Origin: Halichondria panicea
Lineage: Eukaryota; Porifera; Demospongiae; Suberitida; Halichondriidae
Direction of reading: 5' to 3'
DNA: 64,000 bases
Assembly (NCBI RefSeq): GCF_963675165.1
Contig: NC_087379.1
Location: 1,125,001-1,189,000, forward strand
Of the stretch, positions 1 to 9,986 are shown piece by piece. How positions within the stretch are numbered: position 1 is the stretch's first letter; each line of letters begins with the position of its first letter. A model generated the notes under the pieces. That model searched no databases. It was not told the DNA's origin and worked only from the letters and a program-made list of their open reading frames with translations. The position numbers and the translations under genes were made by a program.

Positions 1-640
1 ATGTGTGAAAGCAGCGAAAGCACTGTGAGGTTGGGTGGTGGCTATTGAAGAGAGGCTTTTCAGTTCTTCTACCCAGGTGTCAACCTTCTGTTGGACGTAA
101 GTATCCAGGAAGGACTGCTTTCCGATTGCTGAGCCTAGGTATCTCTGGCCTCCCTCAGTTATACGGACTTCCGTGTTTCCAAACATTTCATTTGCTTTAA
201 TTTGGCATCCATTTTTCACCACAAGCCACGTTTTGGATGCATTTGGATAATATCCATAGTCTGGGCCGATGTTATTAAGAGTATCCCACCATTTTCTTAG
301 GCTGTGGAGGTCACCAGATGCTGAGGCATCATCTGCAAACCATACTTGTTTGGTGTGTTCCTTACTTAGCTTCTTGATAATAGGGTTGGTGGCTATGGCG
401 TACATTGCCATTGCCAGTGGGTCTCCTTGGGTCGTGCCCTCTTGTGATAGTAATGTTTCTCCACCAATAAACAAATTAATATCTTCTCTGTAGGTATTGA
501 TAAGGACTTTGGATAGTGGCGGGCAGAGTTTATGAATATTTCTGAGGGCAGTTTGTCTGTTGAGGGAGTTGAAAGGACTATGGCAAGTCTTTGACTTTGT
601 GCTTCCAACTGCAACCATAGGACCATCGTAGAGAGCCTCT
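1..640 (-). mobile_element. Reverse-transcriptase fossil, cut by window edge
   Basis: Translated on the minus strand this stretch gives a reverse-transcriptase core with a TQGDPLAMAMYA block and a VWFADDASASG catalytic box (the YxDD-type motif). Conserved RT stretches follow toward the left edge (GPDYGYYPNASKTWLVVK). The family is not certain: a non-LTR or a DIRS-like tyrosine-recombinase retroelement would both fit. It is a broken fossil, is truncated by the window start, and shows a few interruptions. Its upstream side (higher coordinates) runs into the palindromic terminus ending at 890. Confidence 0.75.
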
Positions 641-890
641 TCTGGCTTTAGACAAGTGTGTAAGCCTTCTTGACAACACAATAGAGGGCCATAAAGCCAC
701 AGGAGACAAGTATTTGTTAAAAATAATACGGAAAGAAACTAGTAACCAAACTAGTTTACGGTATAATTTTACAAAGGTTTACTAACGTGAACAAATTCCC
801 CAGATTCTGGGGAATTCAGTTTGCGCATGTGCACTATCACCCATGCAATAGAGACCAGGCCGTATTTTAATCGGCCTGGTCTCGAGGCTA
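641..890 (-). repeat. Palindromic terminus of the AGCCTCGA TIR family
   Basis: Positions 855-890 hold an inverted pair, accaggccgtattttaat followed by cggcctggt, ending in ctcgaggcta. The same terminus recurs at 27481, 28015, 29496, 30051 and 42020. The inner part (640-780) resembles the interior of the 29496-30074 element, so this is one end of the same family, here joined to the RT fossil. Confidence 0.7.
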
Positions 891-1573
891 CCATAAGGAT
901 GGCTTCAGTTTCTGAGTCTTCAAGGACCTGCCTCATCGCATGGACTGCTGCTTCACAGCCCGAGCGATGGCCAGAAATGAAAATGCAGAGAAGTGGGCCC
1001 GGTATCGACTGCTTGCGCATGCGCTAATATCCCCGGTATCTGGGGGCTTTGGATAACATCGTTTATGCTCAGTAAAACTATGACATCACAACGAAAGGAA
1101 GTGGATTGAAGGAAGTAGATAGAAAGTTCGATTGAAGGTTTCTAGCCCATCGGATAGCATTCTCTGATAGCTACCCTTAGCCTGCTATGTTAACAAAAGA
1201 CTCACAGCCTGCAACAGTGTGGATGACGATCGTCTGAAAGGAGTGACGGCTGATAAGAGCCTATATGGACAGGCCACGCCCATTAACACTAACTTTGGTG
1301 AAAGTCTACTATACTACTGCTACTGATTCTATCAGAAGAAAATAGCAGTACAACAAACCTACATAGCTCTGTTTCTAGCTAGCTAGCTATATAGCTCTGT
1401 GTATGACTTTTAGAATACTTTCTCTGATGTATCCAGTATTATAGAAATATTTACGGGTAAAAAATCCAATATTATAGTATTATAGAAATATTTACGGGAA
1501 AAAATCCAATAATTTGGCGCATGCGCAAGCAGTCGATAGCAGGCCTTCTTTCAAAGGCCGGTGAAGGAGGCTA
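891..1573. other. Intergenic, no gene seen
   Basis: No convincing coding frame. It holds a short direct repeat at about 1430-1510 (attatagaaatatttacggg, twice) and a small palindromic motif at 1515-1575 (gcgcatgcgc followed by caggccttctttcaaaggcc), which is probably another degraded TIR-element end. Confidence 0.5.
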
Positions 1574-1700
1574 AACTATTCCTTGCATTACATCATACTA
1601 TTACACTGTGTATTACATCATAATCATAGTAATGCACAGTGTATAGGCAAGGGCGTATGGCGCGCCGTGTGTTTCAATAACAATGTCTGCATATCGCCTT

Positions 1701-2071
1701 ATGCAGTGATCATGTCTGCACATGCAACCATTAGTCTCTGCACATGCAGTGATCATGTCTGCACATGCAACCATTAGTCTCTGCACATGCAGTGATCATG
1801 TCTGCACATGCAACCATTAGTCTCTGCACATGCAGTGATCATGTCTGCACATGCAACCATTAGTCTCTGCGTGTGCAGTGATCATGTCTGCACATGCAAC
1901 CATTAGTCTCTGCACATGCAGTGATCATGTCTGCACATGCAACCATTAGTCTCTGCACATGCAGTGATCATGTCTGCACATGCAACCATTAGTCTCTGCG
2001 TGTGCAGTGATCATGTCTGCACATGCAACCATTAGTCTCTGCACATGCAGTGATCATGTCTGCACATGCAA
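1701..2071 (+). repeat. 43-bp tandem array, left arm
   Basis: About eight and a half copies of a 43-bp unit built around gtctgcacatgcaaccatta and ctctgcacatgcagtgatca. Unit-to-unit differences are few (two units carry cgtgtgca instead of cacatgca), so the array is young or homogenised. The unit itself contains tgcacatgca palindromes. Confidence 0.85.
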
Positions 2072-2251
2072 AATGTGTTCCAGCCGAGTACTTCAATGGC
2101 AGATTCGTCTTCATCCATGTCCATATCATCTATTATATCCATCATTAATTTTTAATACATCTTTGATACACGTGCTTTAAATAGAGCTGCTGCATCAGGT
2201 CAAAGTATATGTTTCTCAATGGGACTCAGGTACACCTGTACTGTACTGCAT

Positions 2252-2617
2252 GTGCAGAGATTAATGGTTGCATGTGCAGACATGATCACTGCATGTGCAG
2301 AGACTAATGGTTGCATGTGCAGACATGATCGCTGCATGTGCAGAGACTAATGGTTGCATGTGCAGACATGATCACTGCATGTGCAGAGATTAATGGTTGC
2401 ATGTGCAGACATGATCACTGCACACACAGAGACTAATGGTTGCATGTGCAGACATGATCACTGCATGTGCAGACATGATCACTGCACACGCAGAGACTAA
2501 TGGTTGCATGTGCAGACATGATCACTGCATGTGCAGAGACTAATGGTTGCATGTGCAGACATGATCACTGCATGTGCAGAGACTAATGGTTGCATGTGCA
2601 GACATGATCACTGCATA
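2252..2617 (-). repeat. 43-bp tandem array, inverted right arm
   Basis: The same 43-bp unit as at 1701-2071 but in reverse orientation (ctgcatgtgcagagactaatgg...), about eight units, one of them with an internal 22-bp duplication. With the flanks 1645-1720 and 2590-2725, which also match in inverse, the two arms form an inverted repeat around a spacer of about 180 bp. Confidence 0.85.
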
Positions 2618-2709
2618 AGGCGATCATTGCACGTGCATGCTATGTCGATATATTCACACCAGGACACGCCTATGTATATGCAGACATTGTTATTGAAACA
2701 CACGGCGCG

Positions 2710-2937
2710 CCATAAGGGCGTATAAAAGAAGAGAGGGCATGCAACTCCTATATGAGCAGAGTTCAAACGTGGGCGGATGAATATGCATGACTGTGCATAA
2801 AATGCTAAAAATAGACATTTCTATTTTTAGCACTTCATGCAAATGCACACATTCCTCCACCCACGTTTGAACTCTGCTAGCTACGTGTACTGATAGTGGA
2901 GTTGCATGCCCTCTCTTCTTTTATACGCCCTTGGTAT
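2710..2937. repeat. 220-bp near-perfect palindrome
   Basis: Arms beginning aagggcgtataaaagaagag (about 2714) and ending in its complement at about 2932 enclose inner matching arms (gcagagttcaaacgtggg versus cccacgtttgaactctgc). A central atgctaaaaatagacatttctatttttagca hairpin region lies at about 2800-2842. It is contained in the 4.8-kb TIR element. Confidence 0.8.
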
Positions 2938-2938
2938 A

Positions 2939-3182
2939 GGTACGTGTAGGTAGCACTGGTAATGTAGGTAGCAGGTAACGTAGGTAACACTAGTAATGTA
3001 GGTAATGTAGGTAACACTAGGTAATGCTGGTAATGCAGGTAATGTAGGTAACACTGGTAATGTAGGTAATGTAGGTAACACTGGTAATGTAGGTAATGTA
3101 GGTAACACTGGTAATGTAGGTAACACAGGTAATGTAGGTAACACTGGTAATGTAGGTAACACGGGTAATGTAGGTAATGTAG
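2939..3182 (+). repeat. 9-bp minisatellite (GGTAAYRYN), block 1
   Basis: Runs of 9-bp units of two kinds, ggtaatgta and ggtaacact (or ggtaacacg, ggtaacaca, ggtaatgca). The unit length is a multiple of three and has no stop in most frames, so long artificial reading frames arise. Interrupted on the right by the nested element at 3190. Confidence 0.9.
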
Positions 3183-3189
3183 GGGGTCC

Positions 3190-4220
3190 AATCTGTTAAA
3201 ATTCTAGGCCCCCCACTGTGAGATTAGGCCCCCCTCTTCTGCTATCCTTTTCTGCACGATGAACGAAGTCAATGAGATATAATAATATGGTAAGGTTAGC
3301 TCTATTAGTTGACAAAGCATCAAAGAGACTGCATGCATGCAAAGACTCTGTATCAAAGTAGCAAAAAAATTAATGTTTGCATTATTATACTATCATGGAA
3401 TTCAAAGTGAAGGAAGATTTACCTTTCAAGTTATACTCTAGCCTCGAGTTACTCATGCTTATAGCTATAAGAGTTAAATGCTTTGATGCAGCTCTGCAAT
3501 TTTGGATCTATCGCCATATTGGCAACTTCGTGCTTACTTTCTCTGCCAAATTTCAGGACAAAACATGGCGGCGTTATCCCCAAGCGGCTGGCCGCCAAAG
3601 GAGGCAAAATTTTGTGAATTCATAATTATTATAAAGTATAAAGCACACAATTTTCAGTGCAAAGACAACAATTCATATCTTCCTCCATGTTTGCCTTCAT
3701 AGAAGATGTAAATTGTTGTGGGGATCCGATGCTCCAATAGCATCACTGGCTCAGATCTCAAGTAATGTGGAATCATAGATAGAAGTCAAGAGAGAAACTG
3801 TTGTATCTATGGTGGAATCACAAGCAGTTTCCTTTCAAGACAAGGGTAATCTTGGACAGTCCAGACTCCTGACCAATTCGGGACAGTTGGCACCTATATG
3901 TGCTTTGTGCTGCATGAGGCCTGATTCATAGAATGACATGGTCCAGTGTGATGGCTGTGAGACCAGTGCCCTGTGGTATACTACTGTACATGCATGAAAT
4001 GTGTGTGTGTGAGGAGAGCTGCATTCAGTAACTGGCACTGCATAGACTGTGAAGACCATAGAAGACTGTATTGGTGTATTTTGAGAATGCACTGTCACAT
4101 AATGTTACCGCTGTTGCGCTGTTAATGGGGGGCCTAAAATTTTAAGAGGGGGCCTAAAATGTTAAAATTCTAGGCCCGGGGGGGGGCCCAATCTCATGGG
4201 GGGCCTAAAATTTTATGACA
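3190..4220. mobile_element. Nested 1-kb TIR element inside the minisatellite
   Basis: Inverted ends of about 40 bp: gttaaaattctaggcccccc at 3195 and its complement ending about 4216, each followed inward by a gagatt..ggccccc segment. The minisatellite resumes directly on both sides, so the element inserted into the array. The interior holds a decayed PHD-finger-like coding stretch and nothing else recognised. Confidence 0.7.
3890..4060 (+). pseudogene. Decayed PHD-finger-like fragment
   Basis: The plus-strand reading gives PICALCCMRPDS, a stop, then MVQCDGCETSALWYT: spaced Cys pairs followed by the VQCDxCxxWYH-like core of a PHD finger (C4HC3 zinc module). At least two in-frame stops interrupt it. 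It lies inside the nested TIR element, so it may be captured host sequence or part of a transposon protein. Low certainty on identity. Confidence 0.4.
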
Positions 4221-4629
4221 CCGGTAATGTAGGTAATGCAGGTAACACTGGTAATGTAGGTAACACTGGTAATGTAGGTAACACGGGTAATGTAGGTAAC
4301 ACTGGTAATGCAGGTAATGTAGGTAATGTAGGTAACACTGGTAATGTAGGTAACACGGGTAATGTAGGTAACACTGGTAATGTAGGTAATGCAAGGTAAC
4401 ACTGGTAATGTAGGTAACACTGGTAATGTAGGTAATGTAGGTAATGTAGGTAACACGGGGAATGTATAGGTATTCGTAATGTAGGTAATGTAGGTAACAC
4501 GGGTAATGTAGGTAATGCAGGTAACACTGGTAATGTAGGTAACACTGGTAATGTAGGTAACACTGGTAATGTAGGTAACACTAGTAATGTAGGTAATGTA
4601 GGTAACACAGGTAATGTAGGTAATGTATA
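4206..4629 (+). repeat. 9-bp minisatellite, block 2
   Basis: Same ggtaatgta / ggtaacact units as 2939-3182 and the same orientation; this is the right-hand continuation of that array after the nested element. About 46 units, with the order of the two unit types irregular (A, AB, AAB). Confidence 0.9.
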
Positions 4630-4796
4630 AGTATATAGATACTGATAGGATTTAGGTTGTAACGGTGTGCATATCATGGTACGGTAAAGTTGAAATATGC
4701 ATGCAGTGAATATTGATGAACACAACCTTGAAACGACACAAATAACAATGAAGAATAGTGATTAAATAGTATATGGGTAGCTGTAAGTGTTTTCTA

Positions 4797-5040
4797 CTGT
4801 CGCCTCGACGTTTTCTTACGCGGTTCATCATCATCGTCATCTGTATCATCTCCACTGTCTGTACTGATGTCGTCATGATGTGCCTCTTGCAGTGTGCATT
4901 TCAATTGCATTGTACACAGTTGTGCGAAAGTAGCTAGTGATTTGCGTCGGTGCAACAGGTGCTTTGCAATATCACTTGATGATTTTGGGCTAAGTTTCAG
5001 GCCTTGATCAGATGCAGTCAAAAAGTGGGTATTATAGATG
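4797..5040 (-). CDS. Unidentified acidic/basic open frame
   Basis: Not recognised. On the minus strand from about 5040 to 4797 a frame reads SPKSSSDIAKHLLHRRKS, then a Cys/Leu stretch, then an acidic run (DSGDDTDDDDDEPRKK) ending TSRRQ and a stop. The acidic tract next to a short basic cluster is typical of nuclear-protein tails. It is the only non-repetitive segment in the core of the 4.8-kb element, lying between the two opposed minisatellite blocks. It could be the last exon of an element-encoded protein or a captured host exon. No start or upstream exon is seen. Confidence 0.3.
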
Positions 5041-5079
5041 GATGATATAATGTCACTACTAGATTCTAGTTCATTTAGT

Positions 5080-6291
5080 TAGTGTTACCTACATTACCTA
5101 CATTACCAGTGTTACCTACATTACCTGCATTACCAGTGTTACCTACATTACCCGTGTTACCTTGCATTACCTACATTACCTACATTACCCGTGTTACCTA
5201 CATTACCTGTGTTACCTACATTACCCGTGTTACCAACATTACCCGTGTTACCTACATTGCGAGTGTTACCTACATTACCAGTGTTACCTACATTACCCGT
5301 GTTACCTACATTACCTGCATTACCTACATTACCTACATTACCCGTGTTACCTACATTACCTGTGTTACCTACATTACCCGTGTTACCAACATTACCCGTG
5401 TTACCTACATTACCTACATTACCCGTGTTACCTACATTACCTACATTACCTGTGTTACCTACATTACCCGTGTTACCAACATTACCAGTGTTACCTACAT
5501 TACCTACATTACCAGTGTTACCTATACATTACCCGTGTTACCTGCATTACCCGTGTTACCTACATTACCTACATTACCAGTGTTACCTACATTAACCGTG
5601 TTACCTACATTACCTACATTACCTACATTACCAGTGTTACCTACATTACCTACATTACCTGTGTTACCTACATTACCCGTGTTACCTACATTACCTACAT
5701 TATCAGTGTTACCTACATTACCCGTGTTACCTACATTACCTACATTACCCGTGTTACCTACATTACCTACATTACCAGTGTTACCTACATTAACCGTGTT
5801 ACCTACATTACCTACATTACCTACATTACCCGTGTTACCTACATTACCTACATTACCAGTGTTACCTACATTAACCGTGTTACCTACATTACCTACATTA
5901 CCAGTGTTACCTACATTACCTACATTACCAGTGTTACCTACATTACCCGTGTTACCTACATTACCCGTGTTACCTACATTACCTGCATTACCAGTGTTAC
6001 CAACATTACCAGTGTTACCTACATTACCTACATTACCTACATTACCAGTGTTACCTACATTACCCGTGTTACCTACATTACCTACATTACCGTGTTACCT
6101 ACATTACCTACATTACCTACATTACCCGTGTTACCTACATTACCAGTGTTACCTACATTACCTACATTACCAGTGTTACCTACATTACCAGTGTTACCTA
6201 CATTACCTACATTACCAGTGTTACCTACATTACCAGTGTTACCTACATTACCAGTGTTACCTACATTACCTACATTACCAGTGCCTTACCT
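5080..6291 (-). repeat. 9-bp minisatellite, inverted block 3
   Basis: About 134 units of the reverse complement (tacattacc, agtgttacc, cgtgttacc). It is opposed in orientation to blocks 1 and 2, so the core of the 4.8-kb element is a very large imperfect inverted repeat around the 4630-5080 spacer. The long Leu-Pro-Thr frames read across it are a by-product of the 9-bp period. Confidence 0.9.
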
Positions 6292-6467
6292 ACCTTATCT
6301 GCATTACATAATGTATATACAGGCTTATGATGTAATACACAGTGTAATAGTATGATGTAATGCAAGGAATAGTTATACCAAGAAGCACCCAAAAAACTTT
6401 TCATGTTTTACTGAAGAAAACAATTATGTATCAACATCAAAACATCATACCACCACAATAATAATTA

Positions 6468-9400
6468 TCAAGAAATAGTTGTTGTGGTTGTCATTCTGTA
6501 CACAGTAGATTGTCTTTCAAATTCATTGTTCCATCCCCCGATCATAAGGCACTCTGTTGGAGACAGTGACACAGTGGTAGCACGTGCTATAGGAGATGGT
6601 AGATCACCAACGTAGAGCCAGGAGTCCATCGAGGACGAGTAGGCGTAGATCCTTTGAGTGGCTTCATCTTCACTATCCTCTCCACCAACAGCAAAGAGGG
6701 TGTCGGATATCGTTACAGGGGAGGGCGCGTAAGACGGTGTGTTGGATATTGTATTCCAGACAGAGTCGACTTTGTTGGCACTCCCATCATCTTGTCGGTC
6801 TGCTGAGATGAGCTTGTCGACTTGAGCAGCACACACCTTGTTTAGATTCTTGCCGTCCAATCCCCCCATTAGGTACACTGTGTTGTTGTAGACAATTCCT
6901 CTTTGGTCCACACAAGCATACGGTAGTCTGTCTGTCTCGCTCCACTGGGATGTGCTGATGTTGTAGATCAGAACATTATCAGTGTAGCTTAATATGTCCA
7001 ACCGACCTCCTGCTACGACCAGATGTGTTGGGAGACTAACGACTGCTGGCCACTCCCTCGCTGTGGGCATCCGTGAGATCGTCCGTTTCCAGTTCCTTCC
7101 TTTGTTAAACACATGTACCACGTTGGATTTCGAGCGTGATGAATCCACACCGCCAACTGCTACCAGCTCACCTTTGACCTCTCCTAGACCAAAACAGCGT
7201 ACAGGAAGTCTGGGCAGAGTTGACCAGACGTCTTGTGGCGGATCGTAACAGTGGACACAGTACTCGTCATCACAGATTCCTCTACCATAGTAGACCTTGC
7301 CATTGATGGTGACCGCTAGTCCATGATACATCTTCACTGGAGCCTCAGAGCACTGACTGTAGGAAAACTGAACCTGTAGGGACTGGAGAATACAGAGAGT
7401 CAATAACGTGTGTGTTGCATGTGATTAATTAGAATTAATTAAGGGATTTTAATTGATAGCAACAAAACCAGTATCGATTCTGTGGGACACAAACTATTCT
7501 AATTTGACTCTTATATTGGAGTGGTGATTAGTATACTGTAACAGAATAAATCACAATTGGGTACACGGCTAATTAGCTATAGAATTAATTGTACACATAG
7601 ACATACATGTACGGATAGCTTCGAGGCTGAGATTGTACACATAGATTACAAGCCACACTATAATACACAACAACTGTCATTCTAATTATCGAGGCATCGC
7701 AACAAAAATTATTTGGCGATCAATAACAGTAAGCTTTAGACTTGGCACTAGCTTCTATTAGGGTGGCAATAGGAGATATGCCTGTGGCTCACTACAATGG
7801 GAACAGTAAGTAAGTGACGTACTAACTAAAGGTAGAATCAATTGAACACATAGCCTGGATTACACGCTGCATTACAACACAGTTGTTCATGCATGACCAT
7901 CAATTCATTATAAGCTTTAGACTTGGTACTTCTATTAGGGTAGCGATATAATAAGAGATATGAGAGTATCATATGTTAGATGTGTGCACTTAGTGGTACA
8001 GTGTTGATGAGCTCACCTGTGGTTTGCTGGTCAGGTAGTCTCTGGTTTTGGTCAGTTGGTCGTTTAAACTCTGCATGGTGGTTTTATTCTTCTGAAGGGA
8101 AGTGTCTTTGGAGGCAAGCATCGAATCTTTGTGAGCGATAGTCGTATCTTTATGAGCGATAATAGAGTTTTTTTCTGCTTGCTTTTGTTCCACTTGTGCA
8201 GTGAGATTGGATACATCTGTTTCCAGTTGAGTTATTTTCGTAGCTTTAGATGCAAGCTCGTTTTGAGTGTAGTTGACGTTGGCAATTTGTTGCTCCACCT
8301 CTTCAGTGAGTTGCTTACATCGAGTTTCTACCTCAGTTATCCTAGCATCTTTGGAGACAATAAATGCATCTTTTGTGTTCACAATTGTCTCTTGATCTTC
8401 GAGTTGACCTTTAAGATTTTCAATCTCCAATTTAAACTGATCAGTTTCCACAGAGTGCACCAACTGCATACGCTTGACAGTGTTTTCACTTTCTTCCTCT
8501 TGTCGTCTTTTCTCCTCCGCCAGTGCCTCGTTCTCTCCTGCTTTCTCCTGGATTGCCGAGTCCTTCCTCACAACCTCTTCCTCAAGCTCCCTCTTCTCTG
8601 TCAGTAGGGCACTCACTCGCTGGAGCATCTCCACTCTGTTCTCAAAGGAGGGAGGGTGTTCAAGTACCACACCCACCATCCGACCCACTATCTCCGCTGC
8701 TCTAGGCCTTTGCTGAGGGTTGTTGCTGAGACAGCGCATGATGAGGTCCATCAGAGGGTGGTCTGGGGAAATCTTTTGAAGAAACTCTTCACGTCGTTCA
8801 GCTTCTGTCACTGGTATCAAACCATTGGGATTGGTAGGATCGATTCTGGTGGGGCCAATACTTGGTAGTGGCCACTCTGCTGTGAAGGTGTGAATCATCA
8901 TGATTCCAAAGGAGAACACATCCACACTGGTGTTGTAGTAGGGGTTGGCAACCATCACTTCGGGGGGCATGTACGCTGGGGTACCAGGGGTCTCCGTCAT
9001 TCGACTCACTTGAAGGGGGGTCAGGTTCAATATTCGAGCAACCCCTAGATCGGATATCTTGGCCGTCATGTTGGTGGACAAGAGGACATTGTTGGCTGAG
9101 AGGTCTCTGTGCACAATGACTGGTGTTTGGCCATGGAGGTAGACCAGGCCCAGTGAGACGTCATGGAGGATAGAGAAGTTGATCTCATCGGGGAGAATAC
9201 CGTAGCGCTCGAGACAGCTGGTCAAGTTGGTGGGGAGGAACTCCATGACTAGGATGGGGAACTGAGAGCCTTCCTCAAAACAGACTCCCAGAAACTGGAC
9301 AATGTTGGGGTGCCTAGTTTGACTGAGCAGGTGACACTCCTCCAGATACCTTCGTGCTGCATGCCCGATTCCAGTCTCGTAGAGAACTCGATAAAGCTTC

Positions 9401-9531
9401 TTGCCGGCACATTTCAGTCCTCGATACTCTAGCTCCATGACAACAGCGTAGGAACCTCGTCCAAACTCATTCTCAGTGATGCGAATTTGTCTCAGAGTGA
9501 ACTGCTCGAAAGCTTGTGGATTTACAGCCAT
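6468..9531 (-). CDS. Kinase / coiled-coil / kelch fusion, unit 1
   Basis: Two coding exons, 9531-8017 and 7373-6468 (806 aa). The first ends CCACAG|GTGAGC and the second follows CCCTACAG, both phase 0, so the kinase and kelch frames are one gene. The kinase domain has a GRGSYAVV glycine loop (24-31), Lys44/45, HRDLSANN (141-148), DLG in place of DFG (161-163), PPE (189-191), Asp204 and Arg275: all active-kinase landmarks, TKL-like. Residues 300-500 are coiled coil with KDxxI-type repeats. The kelch part carries about six GG-marked blades. Likely a cytosolic signalling protein; the ligand is unknown. A 5' noncoding exon probably ends at 9801 (CAG|GTGAGA); unit 1 alone has lost the matching acceptor AG just before the ATG (CACAAT instead of CACAGT), although the ATG remains. 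Confidence 0.85.
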
Positions 9532-9986
9532 TGTCTTCGTTATTGTGGGAATAGAAAAGCATGCAATATGAAAAAGGTGATCCAGCTATAATATATTAAA
9601 AAGTGAAGTTATAACGATTATGTCTTCTTTTAATGGATACTGTGGAATAATAATAGGCAATCCAATTGAAATAGAAGCAAGTAACAAAAAAAATCCTTTG
9701 GCTATGACCTGTGTTATATTGCCAATGTATAGGCCCAGGCTTTAATACAAGAACACATGCAGTTATGGTATGTATATAAAAGCTATTCAGTTGATCTCAC
9801 CTGTACTGTATAGAAAGCTTGATAGAGGTGAAGTTTATGGAGCTAGAAAGCTAGCTGTAGTGGCCAACAGAACGAGAAGGTCAAGAACAAGCGAAAGAGG
9901 AAAGATTTTGTTTACTTGTGCAAAGCAAAAGGGGTGTGGCTTGTACAAGGTTTTGTGCATTATTTAGGATACCAACCAAGTCAAGG
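9532..9986. promoter_or_regulatory. Divergent promoter, kinase-kelch 1 / CWF19L1 copy 1
   Basis: This 455-bp spacer separates head-to-head genes and holds the 5' noncoding exon of the kinase gene (minus strand, donor at 9801/9800). A conserved ggtgtggcttgtacaaggtt block (9930-9950) lies just before the CWF19L1 ATG. Equivalent spacers occur at 25230, 37731 and 46653, with the same order of blocks. Confidence 0.5.

Larger units (their letters stand above)
1574..6374. mobile_element. 4.8-kb composite element with 50-bp perfect TIRs
   Basis: Positions 1574-1623 and 6325-6374 are exact reverse complements over 50 bp (start aactattccttgcattaca). Everything between is built from inverted and tandem repeats: 43-bp arrays, a 220-bp palindrome, 9-bp minisatellites in both orientations and a nested 1-kb TIR element. 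No transposase was recognised, so this looks non-autonomous. A clear target duplication is not seen (only A/T-rich flanks). Perfect TIRs suggest it is young or kept by conversion. Confidence 0.75.

Noticed and set aside
1701-2617. CRISPR-like array
   Set aside because: Regular 43-bp repeats, but they are head-to-tail without unique spacers and the second array is inverted; the context is eukaryotic.
5082-6355. Open frames of about 400 aa rich in Leu-Pro-Thr or Tyr-Ile-Thr
   Set aside because: They are readings of a 9-bp minisatellite whose period is a multiple of three; several frames are open at once and no domain or splice context supports coding.
6468-7403. Kelch frames as independent secreted proteins starting MTLCILQSLQ
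   Set aside because: The apparent hydrophobic start lies upstream of a CCCTACAG acceptor conserved in all five units and fits the kinase exon in phase; it is intron, not a signal peptide.
8131-8716. Plus-strand Ser/Leu/Phe-rich frames opposite the kinase gene
   Set aside because: Antisense shadows of the coiled-coil exon; repeated opposite each unit and without starts, domains or splice sites of their own.
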